A DNA stretch of 64,000 nt from Myxococcales bacterium (GTDB lineage Bacteria > Myxococcota > Myxococcia > Myxococcales > Myxococcaceae). A program made the position numbers and the translations under genes. Below are positions 51,215 through 60,007 of this stretch, piece after piece (position 1 is the stretch's first letter; every line of letters begins with the position of its first letter). Below the pieces are notes generated by a model that worked only from the letters and a program-made list of their open reading frames with translations, searched no databases and was not told the DNA's origin. The stretch spans positions 62,001 through 126,000 of the forward strand of contig JACPVI010000002.1 of NCBI GenBank assembly GCA_016191815.1, read 5' to 3'.

Positions 51215-54200
51215 GTGACTTCCGGGCGGCTCGGGGGGAGACAGGCAAGGGCCTGGCTGGCGGCACTCGCGCTGGGCATGTCCGGCTGCTGGCAGGACGG
51301 CCGGCTCCGGCGGGTCGATGCCATCGTGCTGTTCGACCAGGCCAAGCTGGACTTCGGAGAGGTCCCGGTGGGCGAGTGGCGCGAGGCGCCGACGCGCGTC
51401 TCCAACGCCGGCCGCGCCCCTTTCCGCCTGCTCGAGGTGTTGAAGCTGGACGACAACCCCTCCTTCGAGGTGGAGGCGGGCACCGGCATGCTCGGGCCGG
51501 GAGAGGAGCGCACCGTGGTGGTGCGCTTCCACCCGCTCGCGGAGGGAACGCTCACTGATCTCCTCAAGCTCTCCACCGACGCGGACCGAGATCCTGAGCG
51601 GCGGCTCCCGCTGTCGGGAGTAGGCACGCCGGCGCCGGTGCAGGTCTACCCCGAGCGGCTGAACTTCGAGACTTTGGAGCTGGACTCCGAGCGCTGGCTC
51701 GAGGTGACGGTGGAGAACCCGGTCGACCTCCCGCTCACCGTGGCCCTGGAAGGGACGAGCGCCCACCAGTTCGACAGCGACCTTTCCACCGTGCCATCCC
51801 GCTCGACCTCGGCGGTGCGGGTGCGCTACCTGCCGCGAGAAGTAGGCCCGAGCGAGGCCCGCCTCCAGGTCCGCGCCTGCGAGAGCTGCACGCCGGTGGG
51901 GGCGCGCCTTTCGGGCAATTCGGTGCCCTCGGCGTTCAGCTTCGACCCCTCCCCGGTGCCGTTCGAGAACGTGCCGGTGCACGAGCGAACCCGCTCCAGC
52001 ACCCGGGCCACCAACGTCACCTGGCGGGCGGTGGAGACGCTGGGCCTCTCCACCACCGACTCTTCCTTCCTCCCGCTCACCGACATTTCCGGGCGCGAAG
52101 TCCCCCCAGGGTCTTCTCTGATGGTGACCATCGAGTTCGCCGCCCGGCGCAGCGGTCCCTCCGAGGGCACGCTCTGGCTCGCGTACCGCTCCGATCGCGA
52201 CCGGTCTTCGGAGGTCCTCCTCGATGCCAAAGGGGGTCGCCCGCAGCTCGCCATCGCGCCGAGCTCGATCGAGTTCTCGGACCTCCCGGTAGGGGGAAAG
52301 TCCGAGCGGCTGGTCCGGCTCTCCAACGCCGGGACTGTCGGCTCGCTCTACTTCCGCGGAGTGCGCGCCCTGGGCAACGTGCGGGACTTCAAAATCTCTC
52401 CTCCCATGCGGGGAGGACTGGCTTTCCCGTGGCTGCCGGGCTCGGCCTGGCCCGACCTGCGTGCGGCCGACCTGCCCATCGCGCCGGGAACGGACTACCT
52501 CGACCTGAAAGTGTATTTCGAGCCGGCAAGTCCTGGACCGGCCCGCGTGGAGCTGGTCTTCCTCTCGGACGACCTGTTCCATCCCGAGCGCACCATCGCG
52601 GTGACCGGCGACGCCTATCCGGTGGGCCCCTGCTCCTTCCGGGTGCTCCCCGCCGGCAAGCTGGATTTCGGGAACGTGCCCACCGGCAAGGGCGCGGTGC
52701 TCGGCTTCCGTTTCGAGAACGCGGGGACGAATCCCTGCGCGGTGAAGGACATTCACCTCTCCGCGGACGGAGGTGGAGTGTTCTTCATGCCGGGCGGCGC
52801 GCTGACCGGCGGGGTCGTCCTCCGCGACGACTCCTTTGCCGCGCAAGTGGCCTTCAAGGCCAAGGTCGATGGCCGGTACGCCGGCGAGCTGTCCATCACC
52901 GTCAACAGCCCCACCACGCCGGTGTTCAAGCTGCCGCTCGAGGCTTTGGCCCAGGCCTCCTGCCTCGCCGCCGCACCCCCGTACCTGGACTTCGGCCCGG
53001 TCCGCTACGATTGCGAGCCTCCGCCTCGTCACACCTTCGTGCAGAACCGCTGCCCCACCCCGGTGACGGTGGAGCGGATCTGGATCGGCCAAGGGACGAG
53101 CGAACAGTTCCGCCTCGAGTCGCGGCCATCGGTGCCGCTCACCCTCGCTCCCGGCGAAGGCTTCGAGCTCGAGGCCTCCTACTCCCGCACCGTGCATGGG
53201 CAGCACTACAGCCCCCTCTTCGTCAAGGCCGCCGCCGAGCCCTCCCCGCTCCTGGTGCCGATGCTGGCGGAGACCAACCACGAGGGGCTGATGAGCGAGC
53301 GCTTCGTGCAGGGCGCCGCCGGCCAGCTGGACCTGCTCTTCGTGGTGGGGAACACCACCACCATGCAGCCCTTCCAGGACCGGATGAAGGCGGCGGTGCC
53401 GGGCTGGCTCGCCAGCGCGGCCTCCCTGGGAGTCAACCTCCGGCTGGGGGTCACCACCACCGGGCTGATTCCCCGGCTCGCGTCCTGCCCGGGAGGCGCG
53501 AGCGGAGGCGAGGGGGGGAGGCTCTTCCCGGTGGACGGCTCGCGGCCCAGGGTGGTCTCCAGCGCGAGCGCCGGCGCCGCCGCCACCCTGGCGCAGAACC
53601 TCACGGTGGGGGCCTGCCACAACCTGGTGCAAGGGCTGGAGGCGATGCGCGCCGCCCTCTCTGCTCCGCTCATCGACAGCGCCGACGATCCGCGCACCTT
53701 CCAGCCCAACGACGGGAACGCCGGGTTCCTCCGCGCGACGGCTCCGCTGGCGATCGTCTTCTTGGTCGATGAGGACGACCACTCCGGCTTCGACACCGAG
53801 GGCTACGCCCAATTCGTCCGCTCGCTCAAGGGGCCAACGATGGCGCACCGGGTGGCGGCGCACGCCCTGGTGCCCACGGACAGCTCGTGCGAGACCGCCG
53901 GCCCGCCCGGGCCGCGCTTCTCCGACGTCGCCCGGATGACCGGGGGCATGGTGCGCTCGGTGTGCGAGCCAAGCTACGCGAGCTTCCTCGACGAGTTGGT
54001 CCACCGGGCGTCCGGACCGCAGTCGGAGTTCCGGCTGAGCTACCGGCCGTCCGGAGCGACGGGCATCTCGGTGAGGGTGAACGGCGCCGAGGCCCCTTCG
54101 GGCAGCTGGAGCTTCGACCCGGCGAAGAACTCCATCGTCTTCGCGGCGGGATCCGTTCCGGCACCGGGCAGCTCGATCGTGGTGCGCTACCGCAGCGAGT

Positions 54201-54220
54201 GCGGCGAGCCCTCACCCTGA
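51215..54220 (+). CDS. large ASH/choice-of-anchor-type lipoprotein with VWA-like domain
   Basis: I start at the GTG at 51215, which gives a signal peptide with lipobox LGMSGC (Cys25); a GTG at 51194 is possible. The 1001-residue product carries about five ASPM-SPD-2-Hydin (ASH)-type Ig repeats, each with the LDFGEVPVGEW-like opening (LNFETLELDSERW, IEFSDLPVGGKSE, LDFGNVPTGKG, LDFGPVRYDCEP). The C-terminal domain from about 706 resembles a VWA domain as in related myxobacterial surface proteins (QLDLLFVV...), but the MIDAS motif DxSxS is GNTTT here, so metal binding is probably lost. It is a cell-surface protein of unknown role, probably adhesion or scaffold. Confidence 0.85.
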   Translation: MTSGRLGGRQARAWLAALALGMSGCWQDGRLRRVDAIVLFDQAKLDFGEVPVGEWREAPTRVSNAGRAPFRLLEVLKLDDNPSFEVEAGTGMLGPGEERTVVVRFHPLAEGTLTDLLKLSTDADRDPERRLPLSGVGTPAPVQVYPERLNFETLELDSERWLEVTVENPVDLPLTVALEGTSAHQFDSDLSTVPSRSTSAVRVRYLPREVGPSEARLQVRACESCTPVGARLSGNSVPSAFSFDPSPVPFENVPVHERTRSSTRATNVTWRAVETLGLSTTDSSFLPLTDISGREVPPGSSLMVTIEFAARRSGPSEGTLWLAYRSDRDRSSEVLLDAKGGRPQLAIAPSSIEFSDLPVGGKSERLVRLSNAGTVGSLYFRGVRALGNVRDFKISPPMRGGLAFPWLPGSAWPDLRAADLPIAPGTDYLDLKVYFEPASPGPARVELVFLSDDLFHPERTIAVTGDAYPVGPCSFRVLPAGKLDFGNVPTGKGAVLGFRFENAGTNPCAVKDIHLSADGGGVFFMPGGALTGGVVLRDDSFAAQVAFKAKVDGRYAGELSITVNSPTTPVFKLPLEALAQASCLAAAPPYLDFGPVRYDCEPPPRHTFVQNRCPTPVTVERIWIGQGTSEQFRLESRPSVPLTLAPGEGFELEASYSRTVHGQHYSPLFVKAAAEPSPLLVPMLAETNHEGLMSERFVQGAAGQLDLLFVVGNTTTMQPFQDRMKAAVPGWLASAASLGVNLRLGVTTTGLIPRLASCPGGASGGEGGRLFPVDGSRPRVVSSASAGAAATLAQNLTVGACHNLVQGLEAMRAALSAPLIDSADDPRTFQPNDGNAGFLRATAPLAIVFLVDEDDHSGFDTEGYAQFVRSLKGPTMAHRVAAHALVPTDSSCETAGPPGPRFSDVARMTGGMVRSVCEPSYASFLDELVHRASGPQSEFRLSYRPSGATGISVRVNGAEAPSGSWSFDPAKNSIVFAAGSVPAPGSSIVVRYRSECGEPSP

Positions 54221-54300
54221 CCCGCTCCGGCGCACGCGGAGAGGCCGCCGCGCTCACAACAGGCTCTGCGCGTGATATGGGCTAGCTGCCCGACGGCGCG

Positions 54301-56040
54301 ATGGAGACCTTCGGCCGATACCAGCTGATCAAGAAGCTCGCCACCGGCGGGATGGGCCAGGTCTTCCTCGCGCGCCAGAAGGGCCCGGTGGGCTTCGAGA
54401 AGCTGGTGGTGGTGAAGCGGATCCTCCCTCACCTCTCCGAGGAGGAGGAGTTCATCCACATGTTCTTCGACGAGGCGCGCATCGCGGCGCTCCTCAACCA
54501 CCCCAACATCGCGCAGATCTACGATCTCGGCGAAGTCGACGGTACCTACTACATCGCCATGGAGTACGTGTACGGCGACTCCCTGCGGGCGGTGAACCAG
54601 CGGGCCAACGAGCTGAAAGGAGGCTTCCCGCTGGGGCTCAAGTGCCGGGTGATCGCCGACGCGGCGGCCGGCCTGGACTTCGCCCACCGGGCCAAGAGCC
54701 CCTCCGGCCAGGCCCTGGGCCTCATCCACCGCGACGTCTCGCCGCAGAACATCCTGGTCGGCCTCAACGGAGCGGTGAAGCTCATCGACTTCGGCGTGGC
54801 GAAGGCGGCGGGGAAGATCAGCACCACCACCACCGGCGCCATCAAGGGCAAGTACGCGTACATGTCCCCGGAGCAGGCCCGCGGCGAGGAGCTGGACCAC
54901 CGCAGCGACGTGTTCGGCCTGGGGATCGTCTTCTACGAGGCCCTGATCAGCAACCGCCTCTTCAAGCGCGACTCCGAGACCGCCACCTTGCGAGCGGTGG
55001 TGGGCACCAAGGTGCCTCCGCCCTCCACGGTGGTGAAGGGCATTCCCAAGCAGCTCGACGGCATCGTCCTCAAGGCGCTGGCCAAGAAGCGCCCCGAGCG
55101 GTTCCAGAGCGCGAGCGAGCTGCAGCTCGCCATCGAGGACTTCCTGGTGCGCCAAAGGCTCGCCGGCACCTCCGCCCACCTCTCCGCCTTCATGCGGGAG
55201 CTGTACCCCGAGCAGTCCAGCGGCGATCCGTCCCCCTCCTCGGCGGTGGGGGGCAGCGACCCGACGCAGCTCTCCACCCAGAAGACGCCCAGCAAGGCCA
55301 GGCCCGAGCCTACCTCCGCCACCACGCCGGTGAGGAAGTCCCGCCTCTCCTTCGAGGAGATCATGAAGGAGCGGATCGAGGCCGAGGCCAAGGCCGCCCC
55401 GGCTCCTCAGCCGGCTGAGCGGCCGCCGCCTTCCCCTGCCCGGCGGCCGGAGCTGAATCCCGATCCGGCTGACCTGGAGCAGAGGCTCGCCCGGACGGGG
55501 CCGTCGGACAGCGTGCGGGGGATGTTCTTCAACGCCGTCCTGAACGGGGTGAACCGCTTCGCCGGGCCGATCGCCGAGCCGGCGGTGAGGGGAGCCGCCA
55601 AGGAGCCCCGCAACTACACCGACGCCTTCGCCTACCCGACCGCGGACTTCCTCCGGGTGCTCTGGAAGGCCACCGAGGTGATCGCCCCGATGTGTACCGG
55701 TGTCGACCAGGCCTTTTTCGAGCTGGGAGCCGCCTGCATGGACGCGCTGGCGCGCTCCACCGTCGGGCGCTCGCTCGAGCAATTCTCCAGCGACGGGGAC
55801 GCCCAGTGGCTGCTCGCACCGCTTCTGGCGTCGCTCAACCCCATGGTCTCGCCGGGCGAGCGGTCGGTGGAGAGCTCGGTCTCGCGCTCGGCGTGCATCC
55901 TGGTGAAGAACGACCCCTTGCCGCCACACTTCCACGCGGGGCTGGTCACCCACGCCTTCGCGAGGCTGCGCAACGTGGCCGCCAAGGCCACCTGCGAGCG
56001 GCGAGCGGCGAACGCCTTCAGCATCAAGCTCCAGTGGTAG
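54301..56040 (+). CDS. Ser/Thr protein kinase fused to TIGR02265/DUF2378 domain
   Basis: A 579-residue protein. Residues 8-280 are a Hanks-type kinase very close to that at 7155: YQLIKKLATGGMGQVFLA, VVKRILPHL, catalytic loop HRDVSPQN (Asp145), DFG, and SPEQ. A Pro/Ala linker with a charged helix (FEEIMKERIEAEAKA) follows. Residues 403-579 are a TIGR02265-type domain found almost only in myxobacteria: SVRGMFFNAVLNGVNRFAG, FAYPTADFLRVLW, STVGRSL, and a C-terminal beta strand FSIKLQW. The role of that domain is unknown. A kinase fused to it suggests that it is an effector or sensor of a phosphorylation pathway. 80 bp separate it from the ASH lipoprotein. Confidence 0.92.
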   Translation: METFGRYQLIKKLATGGMGQVFLARQKGPVGFEKLVVVKRILPHLSEEEEFIHMFFDEARIAALLNHPNIAQIYDLGEVDGTYYIAMEYVYGDSLRAVNQRANELKGGFPLGLKCRVIADAAAGLDFAHRAKSPSGQALGLIHRDVSPQNILVGLNGAVKLIDFGVAKAAGKISTTTTGAIKGKYAYMSPEQARGEELDHRSDVFGLGIVFYEALISNRLFKRDSETATLRAVVGTKVPPPSTVVKGIPKQLDGIVLKALAKKRPERFQSASELQLAIEDFLVRQRLAGTSAHLSAFMRELYPEQSSGDPSPSSAVGGSDPTQLSTQKTPSKARPEPTSATTPVRKSRLSFEEIMKERIEAEAKAAPAPQPAERPPPSPARRPELNPDPADLEQRLARTGPSDSVRGMFFNAVLNGVNRFAGPIAEPAVRGAAKEPRNYTDAFAYPTADFLRVLWKATEVIAPMCTGVDQAFFELGAACMDALARSTVGRSLEQFSSDGDAQWLLAPLLASLNPMVSPGERSVESSVSRSACILVKNDPLPPHFHAGLVTHAFARLRNVAAKATCERRAANAFSIKLQW

Positions 56041-56159
56041 GCGTCGGCGCGGCCGGCCGCCTCCAGGGAGCGGTTCCGTCCCGGCGACGCTAGAGGCCGC
56101 CTCGGGAAGCCGAAAGTCGCGCCGGCTGTCGATGCCTCTTCCCCGATCAGGAGGCCTGC

Positions 56160-57230
56160 TTGGCAGCCGAGCTCTATCCGCACGCAGTGGTGCTCGCCGC
56201 GTTCGCCCTTTCGATGCCGGCCCTCGGGAGCGTCGTCTGGAGGGGCGATTTCGAGACCGGCGACTTGAGCCAGTGGTCCTCGACGCAGAGCGTCTCTGTG
56301 GACCGCCTGCGCATCGTCCGCTCGCCGGTCCGCCAGGGCTCCTACGGGCTCAAGGCGACGGTGCGGAAGGGCGACGATCCAATCCACGCAAGCGGCAACC
56401 GCAACGAGGTGCTCTACCTCTCGCGTGAGGCCCCCGGGAGCGAGTACTACTACCGCTGGTTCACGCTCTTTCCCACGAGCTTCCCGAGCGCCAACAGCTG
56501 GCAGCTCTTCGTCCAGTGGCACCAGGGCGGCTGCTGCGGCTCACCGCCTTTGGAGCTGTACGTGGTGGGGGAGCAGATCCGGATGCGGGTCGGCGGCAGC
56601 GGGGGCAAGGTGGTGTGGACGGCGCCGCTCTCGCGCGGCCTTTGGCACGAGTTCATCCTCCACGTGAAGTGGTCGACCTCGCCGTCAGTGGGATTCGTGG
56701 AGATGCGCTACGACGGCCAGCTCGTGCTCCCCAAGCGGATGGTGGCCACGCTCTTCCCCGGGGAATCGAGCTACCTCAAGATGGGGCTGTACCGCGACGC
56801 CTCCATCTCGCCGGAGGGAGTGGTCTTCCACGACGGGATGGTCCAGGCGACCGCGCTGGAGGATGTGCTGGGCGGGACGCCGCCCTCACTTCCGGCCGAA
56901 GAGACCGGCGTGCCGCTCCCCCACCCCGAGCCGCACACCGAGCTGGCCTCGGCCACAGTGGGCTCGCCGGAGCAGGAGGCCCAAGTGGAGCCGTACGTTG
57001 ATCCGCCCTTCGGCGACCCGCCGGGTGAGGTCACCCCTGGGCTGGAGGAGCCGAGCTCGAAGGCAGTGCCTGGCCTTCCCGAGCTGGACATGCGGGCTGG
57101 CTGCGGCGCGGCCCCGGGGCTCCCCGCCCTCGCGGCACTGATCGGCTCCCTTCTCAGAGGCTGGCGAGAGCGGCATCTGACGCGTTCCAAGCACCTTGCT
57201 CGAGGTCCCGTCCATGAGGGCCCTCGATAG
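56160..57230 (+). CDS. secreted polysaccharide-lyase-like protein with MYXO-CTERM-like tail
   Basis: The start is a TTG at 56160 with AGGAGG six bases upstream, a strong ribosome site, and it gives a signal peptide (AAFALSMPALGS). The 356-residue product has a jelly-roll domain of the heparin-lyase/PL20 type: GDFETGDLSQW, YYYRWFTLFPTSFPSA, QLFVQWHQGG, GLWHEFILHVKWS, and YLKMGLYRD. Lyases of this fold cleave uronic-acid polymers; the catalytic residues cannot be confirmed. A Pro/Glu-rich linker precedes the tail AGCGAAPGLPALAALIGS with WRERH, a weak MYXO-CTERM form with one Cys. It may act on an outer-surface acidic polymer. Confidence 0.82.
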   Translation: MAAELYPHAVVLAAFALSMPALGSVVWRGDFETGDLSQWSSTQSVSVDRLRIVRSPVRQGSYGLKATVRKGDDPIHASGNRNEVLYLSREAPGSEYYYRWFTLFPTSFPSANSWQLFVQWHQGGCCGSPPLELYVVGEQIRMRVGGSGGKVVWTAPLSRGLWHEFILHVKWSTSPSVGFVEMRYDGQLVLPKRMVATLFPGESSYLKMGLYRDASISPEGVVFHDGMVQATALEDVLGGTPPSLPAEETGVPLPHPEPHTELASATVGSPEQEAQVEPYVDPPFGDPPGEVTPGLEEPSSKAVPGLPELDMRAGCGAAPGLPALAALIGSLLRGWRERHLTRSKHLARGPVHEGPR

Positions 57231-57332
57231 AGCGGGGGTTGCCTCGCCGCAACGGTCGTAGGGGCCAGCGCGCGCAACGGGATCGCAATCTCACGGTTGC
57301 TTGGGGTGCACCTGGTGGGCACAATGTGGCCC

Positions 57333-57518
57333 ATGTCAAAGACAGGCACCATCAAGCTTCGCGTTTCCGTCTCCGAACGGCGTCTCTTCGAGCGCGCCGC
57401 CACACCAACTCCGCAGCCTTCGGCGACCTGCCCGGCCTGGGCGTCGCCGTTCCCTGACGAGGGCTGTTCTCCCTGCCCCCATCGCCGGGCTCAAAGGCTG
57501 GCGAGGGCGACGCGGTAG
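57333..57518 (+). pseudogene. truncated ribbon-helix-helix antitoxin-like remnant
   Basis: The ATG at 57333 reads MSKTGTIKLRVSVSERRLFERAA, the first strand and helix of a DUF1778/CopG-type ribbon-helix-helix antitoxin (shown here in parts: TIKLRVS, SERRLFERAA). After ERAA the frame becomes unrelated Pro/Ala/Arg-rich sequence and stops at 57518. No continuation of the second helix is seen in the other frames. A promoter-like pair TTGCTT and CACAAT with 17 bp between lies just upstream. A partial gene with no toxin partner nearby. Confidence 0.4.
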
Positions 57519-58321
57519 AGGGCGCGGTAGCCCATCCTGGGGGCGGGCTCGAACTGCTCCGCCTCGAAGGTGTCCTTGAGCAGCCGGGCCCCCTCCGAAG
57601 TGGAGTGCAAGGACAAGAGCGAGCGCTCCAGCGCGGTCACCACCGCCGCCGGGGTGCTCATCGCCACCGCCACCCCGTCGTTGGGCGACTCGTCGGTGAA
57701 GGCCACCACCGACAAGTCCTTGGCCCGCGCGCCGGCGATCTGCTCCACCGAGGTCGTCTCCGGCTGACCGGGCCTGGCCGGCGGCGCGTAGACGCTGGTG
57801 ACGTCCGCTTTGGAGTCCAGCACTGCCTCCACCGCCGCCTGGTAGGAGCCGAGGAAGTCCTGGGCGTAGAAGAGCTTGCCCGGGTTGAGCCCCTTCGCCC
57901 TGAGCAGCGCCATCGGCAAGAGGTAGCCGGCCACCGAGTCCCGGTCGGTCCAGGCCGCGGCGGTGCCGGAGAGGCTCTCCAGGGTGAGCGGCGATTCCGC
58001 CCGGCACAAAAGCGCCCCCCGGTAGGAGGAAGCGCCCCGGCGCACCCCCCTCACCAGCACTCGCACCCCCATCGCCTCGATGCGGGCGCACACGAACGGC
58101 GGCGCCCAGGCGGCGTCCACCTTGCCTGAGAGCAAGTCCTTGGCCAGCCCTTCATAGCTCTCCCCCATCGTCACCTCGGCCCGCTTCCCCAAGGCCTCGG
58201 AGAGGAAGTGCTCCAGGGGAAGCGTCACCTCGATCGCCCGCGCCGAGCCCAAGGACGGCGGGAGGGCAAACTTGAAGGTGTGCCTGGGCGGCTGAGGGGC
58301 TATGACCGGCAGGGCTGGCAT
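57491..58321 (-). CDS. PhnD-like substrate-binding protein without signal peptide
   Basis: A 276-residue protein resembling periplasmic phosphate/phosphonate-binding proteins of ABC transporters: FALPPSLGSARAIEVTLPLEHFL (start of the first lobe), LLSGKVDAAWAPPFVCARIEA, RGALLCRAESPL, and KADVTSVYAPPA. The N-terminus (MPALPVIAPQPP) lacks the hydrophobic core of a signal peptide and no lipobox is seen, so it would stay in the cytoplasm unless the start is misplaced. No permease or ATPase gene is next to it. Operon neighbours are a TerB-like gene (13 bp) and ttcA. It may be a ligand-sensing protein built on this fold. Confidence 0.82.
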   Translation of the reverse strand: MPALPVIAPQPPRHTFKFALPPSLGSARAIEVTLPLEHFLSEALGKRAEVTMGESYEGLAKDLLSGKVDAAWAPPFVCARIEAMGVRVLVRGVRRGASSYRGALLCRAESPLTLESLSGTAAAWTDRDSVAGYLLPMALLRAKGLNPGKLFYAQDFLGSYQAAVEAVLDSKADVTSVYAPPARPGQPETTSVEQIAGARAKDLSVVAFTDESPNDGVAVAMSTPAAVVTALERSLLSLHSTSEGARLLKDTFEAEQFEPAPRMGYRALYRVALASL

Positions 58322-58334
58322 GGGCAGGACGCCT

Positions 58335-59156
58335 CTAGGCCTCCTCGCGGATCCGCTGCGCCTCGTCGTCGGCGAGGCCGAAGGTGGCCTGGAGCAGCTC
58401 GAGCATCTTCACCTCGGGGCGGGAGGGCCCGCCTGCCTTGGCGACCCTCGCCGCCAGCCTATAGGCCTTTAGCCTCTGGGAGTGGGTGGAAAGTCCGTGG
58501 GCCAGCACGGTGAGCCTTTGCGGCAGGCCTTCGGTGGCGAGGGCCTTCGCCGCCTCGCTCACGTAGTCCTGGGCGCTCTGTGCGTTCACCCCGGTGAAGG
58601 CCGGGTCCGAGGCCAGGCTCTCCACCATCGCCCGGGCCTCGGCCTCCTTGAGGCGACCGTCGGCGGCGGAGACCAGCACCATCACCTCCGCGTACAGACG
58701 CTCCAGAGGCTCGCCCAAGGCCTCCGCCAAGGAGTCGCCCTTCTCCACCACCTCGATGAGCTGGGCCACCTCGTCCTCGGAGATGCCGAGCGCCTTCTGG
58801 AACTTCTTGAGCAGGCCCAGCTCGGCCCGGCTCGCCCGCCGGTCGGCGAAGGCCACCGCCGCCGCCAGCCCGAAGGCCAGCATCCGGTTCTTGTGGTCCG
58901 GCAGCCGCGCTCGCAGAGACTCGAGCACCTGCTCCAAACCCGAGGCCTGGGTGAGCGAGGTGACCGCCTGGTCCACCAGCGCCGCCACCTCGTCGGGGCG
59001 GGTGCCTTCGAACTCCGGCCGCTCGAGGATCCGCCCGAGCAAGGTCTTCATCTCTCGCTCGGAGACCGAGCCGTCGGCGATCGCCGCGAGCACCATGGCC
59101 TCCACCAGCGCCTGGTTCCGCTCCCTCCGGGCCTTCACTGCCTGCTCTCGAGGCAC
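58335..59156 (-). CDS. TerB-like protein (tandem TerB-type helical domains)
   Basis: The start is the GTG at 59156 behind GGAG, within the 3' end of ttcA (22-bp overlap); the frame is open to 59393. The 273-residue product consists of two helical domains of the tellurite-resistance TerB type: [20 protein letters not shown], then [20 protein letters not shown]. Each has an acidic DG turn of the kind that binds metal in TerB. Function in this context is unknown; TerB proteins are linked to stress response and to membrane-associated sensing. Confidence 0.85.
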   Translation of the reverse strand: MPREQAVKARRERNQALVEAMVLAAIADGSVSEREMKTLLGRILERPEFEGTRPDEVAALVDQAVTSLTQASGLEQVLESLRARLPDHKNRMLAFGLAAAVAFADRRASRAELGLLKKFQKALGISEDEVAQLIEVVEKGDSLAEALGEPLERLYAEVMVLVSAADGRLKEAEARAMVESLASDPAFTGVNAQSAQDYVSEAAKALATEGLPQRLTVLAHGLSTHSQRLKAYRLAARVAKAGGPSRPEVKMLELLQATFGLADDEAQRIREEA

Positions 59157-59923
59157 GGGCCGCTCCTTTCGATGGGGTTGAGGCCGACATCCAACAGGTG
59201 GGTGGTGCGCACGTTGGACATGGCGCCGAGGATGCTCCCCCGGACGTTGGGGATTTCTCGCTCCAGCTCGTCGACGAGCCGCTTGACGCGCCCCCGCTTG
59301 AGGCTCTCCTGGGAGCCGCACAACGAGCAGGGGAGGATGGGGAATCTCATCAGCCGGGCGAATTCGGCGATCTCCGCCTCGGGGGCGTAGCACAGCGGGC
59401 GGATGACGGTGTTCCTTCCGTCGTCGGACCTAAGCATCGGGGGCATCGAGCCCAGGGCGCCCGAGAAGAAGAGGTTGAGGAGCAAGGTGTGGATGAGGTC
59501 GTCCCGGTGGTGGCCAAGGGCAATCTTGTTGCAGCCCAGGGCAAAGGCGGCGTTGTAGAGGATGCCCCGGCGGAGCCTGGAGCAGAGGGCGCATTGGGTC
59601 TGGCCGGGCTCCAGCTTCTGCTTCACGATGCTGTAGGTGTCCTCCTCGAGCATCCGGTAGCGGTAGCCGTTCTCGTTGAGCCACGCTTCCAGCCTGCCCG
59701 CCTCGAAGCCCGGCTGGCCCTGGTCGAGGTTGGTGGCCAACAGCTCGAAGTGGATCGGCGCCCGCCGCTGCATCTGACGGAGCAGGTGGAGCAAGGTGTA
59801 CGAGTCCTTTCCCCCGGAGACGGCCACCATGATCCGGTCCCCTTCGGAGACGAGTCCGAAGTCGGTGACCGCCCTCCCCACGTGGCCGAGCAGACGGTGC
59901 TCCAAGCGGAAAAGCTCGCTCAT
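59135..59923 (-). CDS. ttcA: tRNA 2-thiocytidine(32) synthetase TtcA
   Basis: A 262-residue PP-loop enzyme: SGGKDS at residues 36-41, CALC at 111-114, and the second pair CSLC at 199-202, which supplies the third iron-sulfur ligand of the family. [14 protein letters not shown] and [16 protein letters not shown] are typical TtcA sequences. It thiolates cytidine 32 of tRNA. ATG at 59923 with AGGAG directly before it. First gene of a three-gene run with the TerB-like and PhnD-like genes. Divergent from RNase D, with 84 bp between the starts. Confidence 0.95.
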   Translation of the reverse strand: MSELFRLEHRLLGHVGRAVTDFGLVSEGDRIMVAVSGGKDSYTLLHLLRQMQRRAPIHFELLATNLDQGQPGFEAGRLEAWLNENGYRYRMLEEDTYSIVKQKLEPGQTQCALCSRLRRGILYNAAFALGCNKIALGHHRDDLIHTLLLNLFFSGALGSMPPMLRSDDGRNTVIRPLCYAPEAEIAEFARLMRFPILPCSLCGSQESLKRGRVKRLVDELEREIPNVRGSILGAMSNVRTTHLLDVGLNPIERSGPCLESRQ

Positions 59924-60007
59924 CTCCTGCTAGATACTTGGTTTCCGGCGCCCGGTGCTAGGCCCTGCCCAAAGGCGGTGCGCTTTTCGCTAGGGTGCCC
60001 ACCTGGC

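Noticed and set aside
51176-54004. 942-codon minus-strand ORF opposite the ASH lipoprotein gene
   Set aside because: It is His/Arg/Gly/Gln-rich with no domain, and the plus strand has a lipobox and repeated ASH motifs; it is a shadow caused by high GC.
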